Source of the DNA: Reticulomyxa filosa | Lineage: Eukaryota > Foraminifera > Reticulomyxidae | Assembly: GCA_000512085.1 (NCBI GenBank) | Contig: ASPP01014697.1 | Location: 1 to 20,914, forward strand | Length of the DNA stretch: 20,914 nt | Reading direction: 5' to 3' | Part shown: positions 11,436 through 20,269 of the stretch, piece after piece | How positions within the stretch are numbered: the first letter of the stretch is position 1 | Layout: each line of letters opens with the position of its first letter | Notes under the pieces: model-generated | Database searches by the model: none | The model's input: the letters and a program-made list of their open reading frames with translations, nothing else | What the model was told of the DNA's origin: nothing | Position numbers and translations under genes: made by a program

Positions 11436-11636
11436 AAAATAGAAATAGAAAAACATATAAAAAAGATATTACAAAAAAAACTTACAAATATCTTAGAATA
11501 TGAATTCCACTCGCAAACAGAAGTGGCACTGCAAGCAGATGATTTTGTGTATGAAGAATACGCCGATACATTACTTGATGATAAAAAAGCGCTTTATTTT
11601 ATAGTTTATTTTACTGTTTTATCTTACAACACGTAA
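11436..11636 (+). other. Weak ORF with a histone-H3-like helix signature
   Basis: A stop-to-stop open stretch of 66 codons. Its first third is Lys/Ile-rich and could be compositional. The middle reads EFHSQTEVALQADDFVYEEY, which has the F-x-S-x(4)-A-L-Q spacing of the alpha2 helix of histone H3 and CenH3, followed by YADTLLDD, comparable with FEDTNL after a two-residue gap. There is no start codon near the beginning, no clear upstream exon, and conserved H3 residues are missing after the helix. It may be a divergent histone-fold exon, a decayed copy, or chance. Confidence 0.25.
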
Positions 11637-11643
11637 GATAAAA
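11617..11643. repeat. 11-bp perfect stem-loop
   Basis: TTTTATCTTAC at 11617-11627 pairs exactly with GTAAGATAAAA at 11633-11643 around a 5-base loop. The stem overlaps the stop codon of the histone-fold-like ORF. It does not match the consensus of metazoan histone mRNA stem-loops. Confidence 0.7.
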
Positions 11644-11743
11644 AATAAAAAACTTGAAAAAAGTCTTTTTTCTGAGCCTAGCATAGTCAAGGCTCCAACA
11701 ACGAAATTGACAGTTAACATTGGACAAATTCTACCGATTTGCA

Positions 11744-11950
11744 ATGTTTAGACGTTTGATCAAACACGTGAAAAAAAACAATAAGTATTATTTTATCTCC
11801 AAACCCCTGGTTTTCTTTCGTGAGTTTTTGTTCGTCATTTGGAAAGTTATATTTGGAAGCAGTTATACGAACAAAGAAACAAAAAATGTCTCAGAACGTC
11901 CTTTCTATTTAGATCTGTTATACTTTTTTCCAAACGACACTATTTTTTAA
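11744..11950 (+). CDS. Hypothetical small protein, possibly membrane-associated (weak)
   Basis: An ATG-started ORF of 68 codons, open a little further upstream. It is basic at the start, has a hydrophobic aromatic stretch around LVFFREFLFVIWKVIFG that could be one membrane segment, and ends in LLYFFPNDTIF. I recognise no family. The location 170 bases before the DEP gene could instead make it an upstream exon or chance in AT-rich DNA. Confidence 0.2.
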   Translation: MFRRLIKHVKKNNKYYFISKPLVFFREFLFVIWKVIFGSSYTNKETKNVSERPFYLDLLYFFPNDTIF

Positions 11951-12102
11951 ATGGGCATAAGAAAGCAACTTCTCTTGTACTCAATGGATAACATTTAAGA
12001 AGTATAGTACGACCGAAATTTACAGTATAAACAACGAACAAAAAAGTAAAAAAAACTATACGTAATTTAAAGACAAGGGAGGGATTAGTTTATTTGGTAA
12101 CA

Positions 12103-12115
12103 CCACCAAAGGTGG
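12103..12115 (+). promoter_or_regulatory. Small hairpin just before the DEP-gene start codon
   Basis: CCACC-AAA-GGTGG, a GC-rich 5-bp stem in otherwise AT-rich DNA, ends seven bases before the ATG at 12122. It could sit in the 5' leader of the mRNA. A role is conjecture. Confidence 0.35.
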
Positions 12116-12121
12116 AATAGG

Positions 12122-15100
12122 ATGAAAAGTTTTCGTTTGAAAGTGAAGAGCCCATTTTTGGGTATGTCAACGCGACAAATGAAAGAACTAGTAGGAGTGA
12201 TTCGAGAGAACGTGGACGTAACAGTACATAAGCAATTTTTGAAATCCTATGGAAATACATTTGTGGGTAGTGAATGTGTGTCATGGATGGTGGAAGGAGG
12301 GATAGTCGGAACACGTGAAGGAGCAATAGAATTGGGGAACCGTTTGTTGGAAGTGCGATTGATTATGCACGTGAAAGGGAACGAAATTTTCAAAGACGAC
12401 AAAGACTTGTATTACCTGATCGACCCTGTTGCTGGAACTGATTTAGCACCTGTAAGAAGCAAGCCCAATTTTCACCTTATTGCCAACACATATAAAATAC
12501 GAACAATACGTTTCTACGTTTGATTGGGTGTCTTTGGATCAAAAAAAAAAATGTAATAAGAAAGTATACAAAAAAAAAAAAGTTCAAGTGGACGTAGAAA
12601 GGGCAATCGCGTTCATTGAGATGCGACGAGAATTTCCAAGAACAGATGGAGATATTCGACAACTATTGAAAGAGCTGGGCAGCAAAGGACTGGAGCCACC
12701 AGAAATTAGCCGAGCTCTATGTTTACTTCGACATAACAAAGGCAACAACAATAGCAACGAAAATAATAGAAAATCACATCAATATCAATTATCACAAGCT
12801 ACGACCATGAGCATTGTTAATAATAATAATAATTTTTTTGTAATGTGCTTACATTAGGTGACCTCTTTTTTTTAAAAATTTTTGTGTATTCAACCCAGTT
12901 GGTGTTGTTGAGTCATTGCCAGTGTGATAATAATGATGGTGATGTGAGGGCATGAAAATAGACAACTCCAGAAGTGTTGATGATATCAGGCACTGACAAC
13001 ACGAAATCCAGAAAGACAACTGCATATCACGAGATCGACAGTGATAACGACAATGGCAAAGAGAAGATGAAACGTGAGCAAAAGAAAAAGACAATAGACA
13101 TGGAAGAAAGACCGAATTCGGGTGAATTGGACAATGTGGGCCATATGAAAAACAACTCAGGTTTGACTGAGATAACGCGGAGAACAACCCTGACGATGAC
13201 GTCGAATTCGAAGACAAAGAGAAAGTCGATTGGCAACAACAAAGAGGACAAAGACCAAAAGTGGGTGGAAATGCGCCAAAAGATAAACGAGATCTTGAAA
13301 ACGGCCTTCAAGCAGGCGGACACTAACAACAGCAACGACCTGGACGCAACCGAGTTTGGGACGTTGCTTTCCAACCTGGGCATCCATGTCAGTGAAAAAG
13401 GGGCCCTGTTGTTGTTCCAAGAGATCGCAGACCGCCATCAAAAAACTTGTCTGGGTTTTTTTGAATTCAAGCAGGCATTTTCTGTCCCAAATCCGAGTTA
13501 CTTTGTTCAGACTCCAAATGACATCCATCCGATCATTATTTTGCGAAAACACGTCAAGCAATACTATCAAGTTTTTTTTTTACAAACATAAAAAAATCTT
13601 TTATTTTATCTTGGTTTTGAAAATGTTGAACTTTCGGAATAATGTAAAAACAACAATAATAAGAATGTGACGAAAGATTTTCAGAACAAACGGAATAAAA
13701 TATTGGACACGAGCTGGAACTTGTTTTCATCATATGGCAAGTCGATGAATGCAAGGGAGTTCAGAAAAGGGGTGGAATGGCTGGGCGTGGACTTGGACGA
13801 TGAGGAAATAGACTTTGTGTTCCATCAAATGAATGTGTCCCAATCAGGCGTGCTGACTTGGAGAGAGTTTAAAAATGATATCAAGCGTGACGTATCGATC
13901 CCATTGTCCAGCGTTGTCAATGTTCGAGCCATTGTCATTCGCGCCTTTCAAAGGCATTTGCAAGCGTTTCACGGCCCGTCGTTTTCTATTTCCCCGCGTA
14001 TTCGTCGTCCGACCACCGTGTCGCAATCGGGCAATCGTCATGTCGCTATGAGTCCTTCCTTGGCATTTTCGATTGATGTCACTACCAATAACAATAACAA
14101 TAATAATAACAATAATAATAACAATAATAATAACAATAACAATAATAAGTCATTTAACCATATAACCCAGCTCACACAAGCAAAGGAAGCTGATATGCAA
14201 AGCCAAGGAAAACCCAAAGTCAAAACAGATATGACATCTGCATTTGGCAATGCCCTTTCCGAATTCGCTGATTTGCAAGACGAAGTCCTCAGTGACGCCG
14301 CAACTGATAAAACGCGTGCCAACACAGTCGCTAGTCACACCCTTGCCGACGAAGAGAAGCATGACAGATTGCAACTCTCGCAACAGCATATGCTGCAATC
14401 CAACAGGTAACGCCTCACTTTGGTAAGGAAAAGGGGGGGGGGAGATGGATTCGTTGATTCATTATTGTGTTATATACATATGTAATTACGTATACATGTT
14501 GTGCAAACAAAAATTGATTCGTATTTGGTAAAGTAAAACAGTAATCAGATTCGTTTGTTGGGTTGTTTGAGTGTTCCCGCCTCAGGATACATGCGTAGTA
14601 TGCAGTCTGCGACGACAAGCGAGTTTCCCAATCGACTGAGTGACCAGGTATCGTCGTCGTCACTCACTATGCATCAAGTCCACTCACAAGTGAAAATAAT
14701 CCAACCTCACAAGCAAGAAGAGGAAATGGGAGAAGAAGAAGAAGAAGAAAAACAAGAAGAGGAAAAAAATAAGAAGCAGGAAGCAAATGAAGAGCAAGAG
14801 CAAGAGCAAGAAGAAGAAGACAGAAAATCCAATTCTCAAACGAGATCACGGTCACGATCGGCAACAGATTCTCCTCCTCCTCCGAGCGAATTGGATTACA
14901 TGCCATCGCCTTGGGAGGTGTTGGAACAAGCAAAAAAAGACCCTTTGGAATTGACGGACGACAACATTGACATGGATGATGTGTTAGACCAAGAAGAACA
15001 GAGACATGATGACGTTCTTTACGGCGATGACGATAACAATCACAATTACAACGAGTCGCAATGGACCACAATTGAACATCAATTGTCAATGGAGAGCATT

Positions 15101-17126
15101 CCCGTCGTCACGGTCACATTGCACGATGCAGCAATTGACGAGAAGGCAAAAGACAGCGAAATCGATCGCCAAAATGTATTGCGTCCTTCTCTCTCTAGAA
15201 AGTGCAGTAGCAAGGTCAGAAGCAATCGAGACAACAAGGAAGCGAGACTGTCAGCGGAGAATCAGCACGCAGCTTTGGAAAGCAAGGATACGACCTTCTT
15301 TGATCCGCATGCAAGTGATCAAAACAATCACAATGATAATGTTGATAGCAATGACAATGACAATGACAAGGAAAGGGAGAAACAAATAGATAAAGCAAAG
15401 CACAAGGAGAACACAAAGAAAGTGGTTCAATTGGAGATTACCGAAGACATTGCGACGATGACAATTGTCCCAAAATCACGTGGTATACTTGTATCAAATG
15501 ATAAGAACAACAGCACGGATATGAATGCACCACCTCCTCCTTCTCCTCCTCTTCCATCCAATGCAAAGGCATTGGAAATAAGTGAAAATATGACATCAAC
15601 GACGATGACAACAGCCACAACAAACGCGACAACCACAACAACTACAGCGACAAGAAGAACAACTGTTGCAAGACATCACGAACAGATTGTGAAAGATATT
15701 ATCCACGCAAATTCGAACGTAAATGGCAATCAGCCAATGAGTGTCGTCGAAAAACAAGAAAAAAAGGAAAAGGAAAAGGAAAAAGAAAGAATGAACAATA
15801 GATCGAGTGAGCCGTCGTCTCCGTTGCCATCACCGATGTCAACATCGATAGAATTCGATCAATTGCCTTCGATACCGGGAGTGTTTACATTGAAGAAATG
15901 CATTTGCCATGATCTGCCAAAGAAGGCATTTGGCACCGAACAGTATTATTTGCGTGTGTACGAAGGGATGCCCATTGCCTCCGAGTCCCAAAAGAAATCT
16001 CACAATGGCACAATGTCCATCAATCCGCCATTGAGTCGTGTCTCTTCCATTCGAAGTGGAGACGGCACGCCACAAATCAAGCCGCGATTATCCAATGACA
16101 GCGTCTCTGGCAGAGCGTTGCCTGCCTTTCCAGTCATTAGATCATATCCGCTGTTTTGCGATGATAACGAGTCCAATATTGAATGGTCCAACCTGCCGAG
16201 CAGCACTTGCAAGGATGTGAAGCAATTGAGACTGTCCATTTATGTCAAACGTGAACTCGAAATTGTCTTGGTCGCCCAAGCCAAACTGTTTCGCTCACTC
16301 GAAGATGTCCTCCCTCCTCCACGACAGGGAATGAAGACTGTCGTATTACGGCTCTTTGAGTTGCAATGCGAACCTGCTTGGGTCGATTGGAATGGTCGTT
16401 CGCGCGTGCAGTGCACGTACTCATTTGTTGCCAGGCAATTCGCGGTTGACTCGGTCGTTTTGTGCAGCTATAAGCTGCCGCAGTATCCTTTTGTGATTCC
16501 TGCCATCATCCAGATGATGAAGTTGCACATTTTACAAGATATTCAGGCGTTTGATGAACTTACTCATCCCATTGACCTGTCCGAAGCTGACGTGCATAGT
16601 AAGGTCGAGGAGCTAATCACAAGTTTGAATAATGGACACTACAAATTCACTGGTATTCCTATTGCTATTATTTGGCATACACTACTGCGATGGTTTGCGT
16701 CTTTGCCAAAACCTATTCTTCATTCCACGTCCATCAGTTGGAATGATATTGAATCGTCAGTCGATCAAAATGTTTTGTTGACTTTGTTTTTTTCTCTTTG
16801 CACTTTTTTGTTCGAAGATAACACTACATGTGTAAATGCTTTTTTAAAAAAATGACATGTAGGATGAATTTGTTGCAACAATCGTGCTGTCTATGAAAGA
16901 GCCTTATAGCTCATTGCTATTGTGGGTCTTAGACTTTTGCATTGAAATGCATCAATGGCTCGCAAATGACACCACTCAAACTTTAGAAAAAATTCTTAGT
17001 GCATTTGAAGATGCTCTGTTTGGTATTCGCAAAAAGAATTATCAGTCCAAAAAACCCAATAATTCGCTATTATTCGTGCAGAGAATTGCAATGCTGAGAA
17101 AAAATGGAGCTATCAAAATTCAGTAA
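12122..17126 (+). CDS. DEP / EF-hand / RhoGAP-like multidomain signalling protein, six exons
   Basis: A large cytosolic signalling protein of about 1,475-1,500 residues. Exons: 12122-12509, 12583-12815 (or to 12839), 12962-13570, 13664-14406, 14542-16771, 16863-17126; all phases agree and no frame break is needed. Exon 1 encodes a DEP domain (FVGSECVSWMVEGGIVGTRE, ending DKDLYYLID), typical of G-protein and membrane targeting. Exon 3 has a canonical EF-hand loop, DTNNSNDLDATEF, suited to Ca binding; exon 4 has a degenerate one, NVSQSGVLTWREF. Then come 20 Asn residues, a Glu-rich acidic block, an RSRSRS patch and Pro/Thr-rich linkers. The C-terminal third starts with a possible C2-like segment (GVFTLKKCICHDLPKKAFG) and ends in a RhoGAP-like fold (WHTLLRWFASLPKPIL, then PYSSLLLWVLDFCIEM). 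The arginine finger motif GxxR is absent, so GTPase activation is doubtful. The first intron could instead be 12452-12560 (GTAAGA donor, AAG acceptor), also in phase. Confidence 0.82.
14087..14146 (+). repeat. 20-codon Asn tract in the DEP/RhoGAP-like protein
   Basis: Twenty consecutive Asn codons mixing AAT and AAC in no fixed period. The tract is in frame in exon 4 and lies in a linker between the EF-hand-like part and the acidic part. Confidence 0.95.
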
Positions 17127-17802
17127 ATCCCAACAACTGTTAGCTATTTGAAGTATTTATATTTCTCGTGTACATTCGTGTATTATTACGCACAGCGTAT
17201 GCTGTAAAGAATATTTTTTTCCGATGATACCAACTAATATACTATTTTCTTCAAAGATGTTTTTTTAAATCAGGTCATTTCTAAATTGTAATAAGGAAAC
17301 TTTTTTTGATGTAATCTTCAACTTGAATTTTCAAAATACAGACAATTACACCTTTAAATAGTTTGAAACAATTGTTAAAACAGATATTTGTTCTCATTGT
17401 CCCGAAACAAGAACACACGTACTGTACTATTGATATTGCCTGAAATGTCTGCAAGCATTTGTCTTTTCTGCAGTTTTTTCTTTTTTGAAAATTTTAATAA
17501 TTGTTGTTAAAAATGTTAAAAGTTTTAGTTTTTCTTGTCATCCGTTTCAAATACCTGCTTAAGATACACTACCAACAAAATTGTATTTTTCCAAAAATTG
17601 CTTCCTTTTACGTTTGGTGTCCATATTTGAACATTTTGTCAAATTGTAATTTGGTGTGATTATTTCCCTTAATTGCATTTTTATTGTAAAATAGGCACAA
17701 CATTAATTAGAAAGTGATTTCAAGGATTAAAGCTTTCCAAAGTTTAAACGGCCTTTATAAAGAAAGTTGAGAGATAAAGAAAAAAAAAATCAAAATAAAA
17801 TG
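17127..17802. other. Convergent spacer between the DEP and AP-4 sigma genes
   Basis: These 676 bases hold the 3' ends of two genes that run toward each other. The sequence is AT-rich with scattered AATAAA-like and T-rich stretches that could serve 3' processing on either strand. I see no ORF or RNA gene. Confidence 0.5.
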
Positions 17803-18413
17803 TTAGTTACCAATTTTCTCCATAAGCTTAATTGTGGACAAAATATTAGTTTTATTTGTTTCAACAATATGGCCATTCATAACCATTTCTTCCAAAATGA
17901 AATGTGCTTTTTCGATGTTGAACATTATATCCAGTTCACAGACGTTTTCAAAATATTTATCCAATGTCTCGACCATTGTATGAATAAACTCTAAAATTGA
18001 CAATTCATTCTCTTTCCCGCTGTTGTCCACGCCTACCACAAAAAACAAGGATGCATAGCGACGGTAAACTGCTTTGTAATTACGATACTCAATAAATGAG
18101 CACTGTTTTTGATATTTTCCAAATAATTGTTAAAGTTTATTTTTGTACTTTTTTTAATGTATTTAGAACAAACACAGTTGAAAAATGCTTTGTTGTCCTT
18201 CATTTTTTTACATATTCGTCTTTTTCCCTCTTCACGTATAATTTTTGGCGCTGTTTCGCAAAAGTACAAAACTTGGTGTTCTCCTCGGGCCAGACATTTA
18301 CGCACCACTTCTGCTTCCATTGATTCACGCTCCTTAACAGTGAAATGTTCAAAATACTGACACAAACGAGTTTGTCCTTGCTTGTTCACCATCAAAATGA
18401 ATTTAATAGGCAT
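17803..18413 (-). CDS. AP4S1: AP-4 adaptor complex sigma subunit, two exons
   Basis: The small (sigma) subunit of the heterotetrameric AP-4 vesicle coat adaptor, which acts in cargo export at the trans-Golgi. Exon 1 is 18413-18273 (47 codons), the intron 18272-18103 has a GTTTTG donor and AAACAG acceptor, and exon 2 is 18102-17803. The product is 146 residues, matching the family's roughly 144. Visible: [17 protein letters not shown] at the start, the junction [61 protein letters not shown] and [24 protein letters not shown] and the NGxIVETN ending favour AP-4 over AP-1, AP-2 or AP-3. The exon junction falls inside a conserved block, so the splice sites are well fixed. A Met 17 codons upstream is in frame, but starting at MPIK matches the family. 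Confidence 0.93.
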
Positions 18414-18690
18414 TATTATCAAGTTTTGGACAGAATAAAGTGCACAAATTGACAAATGATACAAAAAATTTCCTCAAATATTTTTTTTCCCCTTTCTTCC
18501 ACAAGTTTTTTTTTTAGAATGATGAACCCATTTAAAATAATTTTTGTTAAAAAGCAAACTCAAAAACTAAAAAAGGTAAAAATTTTTATTATATTTTAAT
18601 ATTTAAATTAACTTAAAAAAAAAGATATAACGCCGTGTGGCGTTCTGTCGAACTTTTAGGTACAATGGGTTTGACCCGCCAAATGAATTG
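18414..18690. promoter_or_regulatory. Short divergent promoter shared by AP-4 sigma and the UHM gene
   Basis: Fewer than 280 bases separate the two divergent starts, so promoter elements are probably shared or interleaved. The region has T-rich and A-rich runs. An ATG-ATG at 18519-18524 opens 19 codons that end at a GTAAAA donor-like site (18576), which might be a first exon of the UHM gene, but its phase does not fit the next coding segment. Confidence 0.45.
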
Positions 18691-19159
18691 ATGAGCTACT
18701 TCCCCAACGATAACAGAGAACCTCCGAAAAAATGCGAAAATGATGTCCCAATGCAAGATGTAGTTTTGAAGTCAGCCCTCAAACATCGTGGAAGTTAAAT
18801 ACATGAAGTTCAACATGGAGCCCTTTTCAAACAGTTGTAACTCTTCCTATAACCATTGCCCTGCATTTGCCTGTATTTGAGGACGGGACGAAGAAGGGGA
18901 AAAAAAAAAAAAAGTAAAAAAATAAAACCAAAAAAAAAAAAGTAAAACCAAGGGCGAAAACGCGTATCATTTGACACACAAAGCAAACAAGATGACGGCG
19001 ACACAGCAAAAATGTACAACCGAGAAAATATGCTTGGCAATTCAGTTTGGAAAACGCAATTCAAGACATTGGAGGAAGATAGCAAAGAATGGTACGAGTT
19101 TATGGAGAATGAGGAAGAATCAGGGGGTTTAGATAATGATAATAATAATAATAATGATA

Positions 19160-19190
<31 letters not shown>

Positions 19191-19892
19191 TGAAAATACA
19201 AATGAGAGTGAAATGAACAAACGCAATAAATGCTTTTCGTCATTATCAAAAGAGGCGATGATCTCTAAAGTTGCCAATGGCGAGTGCAATGACCACCCAA
19301 GCAACTCACTTTCGGATGAGCGTTGTCAAAGGAAAAGTGGTCGAGGAGATATCGATCGCAAGAAAGATCGTGATCGAGATTTGTCCCGTCAAAAGGATCG
19401 ATTCTTTCATTATGATGAAGACAAAGAAAGGGACAGAGACAGAAATAGAGGTAGAGATAAAGATAAAGATAAGAGTTGCAATTGGGATTGGGACAAAACT
19501 AAGGCAAGTGATATCAATGCAAATCGATATGAAAACAAGTCAACTCGTTCTTCTTTGAAATTTACTTCTTTTGGTAATCTCTTCTTTCTTTCTGTTTATT
19601 TTTCTCTTTTTGTTCTTGAGCGTAAGGATGGTGATTGGAATGGGACAGACAATTTTGGGGACAGACATACGCATTGGAGTGGTATCTCGGATAATGACTA
19701 CGCCGGGTCAAAGCTATTCCATCACACACCATCTTCTCTTCCTAACAAACATATATTACTCCAATCTGACCACAAACTCGGACAGCATGCGCAGGAATCG
19801 AAAGCCTTGTTCACGTCCTTCAACAAACAGAATACACTGACTATCTCACAAGACCCATCGCCCGTGCTAAGAATACAAGTCATTTCCTTTTT

Positions 19893-19923
<31 letters not shown>

Positions 19924-20269
19924 AATTCAGATTTTGCAAAACACAAACAAACAAATAATAATAATAATAATAATAATAATAAACAACACTCAGAATATGG
20001 CAGATAAAAATTGTGTCGATTCAAATTTGAAAACAGAAACAGTTGTGGAGTGTAGTAAATTTGGCTTAGTGTTGGAATGCATGGTCTTTAAATCCGAAAA
20101 ACAAGACGTAAAACCAGAACATGCTGTTTCTGTATTTGTAAAGTTTGACAGCGTTCGCTCTGCTTCCGTTGCAGTTCAAGTCTTTGATGGTAGAACTTTT
20201 GACGGAAGGGTTGTATCTGCTTCATTTTTTCCTTTGAAGAGATACCAAGAACGAGATTTCGATGTTTGA
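18691..20269 (+). CDS. RD-rich UHM-domain protein, U2AF65/PUF60/SPF45-like, with PP1-docking motifs
   Basis: Probably a pre-mRNA splicing factor of about 434 residues. Exons: 18691-18793 (coding may extend upstream through YNGFDPPNEL at 18661), 18953-19878, 19994-20269; phases agree. The last exon with the end of exon 2 is a U2AF-homology motif: VLRIQ/NMADKN, VVECSKFGLVLECMVF, VSVFVKFDSVRSASVAVQVF and the RxF motif in GRTFDGRVVSASFF (Arg-Thr-Phe at 20192-20200), which in other UHMs binds a Trp-containing ULM peptide. ECSKFG and the terminal YQERDF are closest to U2AF65. No RRM or G-patch is visible before it; instead there is an Asn/Asp-rich tract and an RDRDRD/KDKDKD region. The N-terminal part has SALK and, after the intron, RKRVSF, which look like protein phosphatase 1 docking motifs. 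The start is uncertain. A U-rich hydrophobic stretch (NLFFLSVYFSLFVL) is odd in such a polar protein. Confidence 0.75.
19132..19194 (+). repeat. Asn/Asp-rich trinucleotide tract in the UHM protein
   Basis: GAT and AAT codons dominate and are translated as alternating Asp and Asn runs within exon 2. It stays in frame. Confidence 0.85.
19957..19981 (+). repeat. (AAT)n microsatellite inside the last intron of the UHM gene
   Basis: An uninterrupted AAT repeat of about eight units, located 12 bases before the CTCAG acceptor at 19993. Unlike the coding Asn tracts it is pure in sequence, as expected for a non-coding microsatellite. Confidence 0.85.

Larger units (their letters stand above)
9522..12121. 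other. 2.6 kb AT-rich region without a confident gene
   Basis: This stretch lies between two plus-strand genes. It starts with the ATPase 3' flank and ends with the promoter of the DEP gene. An ORF at 9783-10004 (GTG start, internal ATG near 9858) matches no family I recognise. The stretch 10400-10500 is TATG/TGTG-rich. From about 11088 to 11640 there are several short open stretches in different frames with coding-like base composition, which could be exons of an unrecognised gene or a decayed one. A possible GTAACG donor at 11339 pairs with a T-rich TTTTTTTTAG at about 11409, but the reading frame is not continuous across it. Confidence 0.4.

Noticed and set aside
12974-16220. Many ORFs of 60-140 codons on the minus strand opposite the DEP gene
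   Set aside because: They are antisense shadows of well-supported exons, with repetitive Leu/Ser translations opposite Asn, Glu and Lys codons, and match no family.
16831-16862. A 32-base GTAAAT...TAG intron at the end of DEP exon 5
   Set aside because: It is in phase but far shorter than every other intron here. The GTTTTG donor at 16772 is also in phase, gives a 91-base intron and a better RhoGAP-like match.
18844-18945. Lys-rich ORF upstream of the UHM gene (FEDGTKKGKKKK)
   Set aside because: It is largely A-run translation and would need a 41-base intron. The alternative join to RKRVSFD is in phase and reads better.
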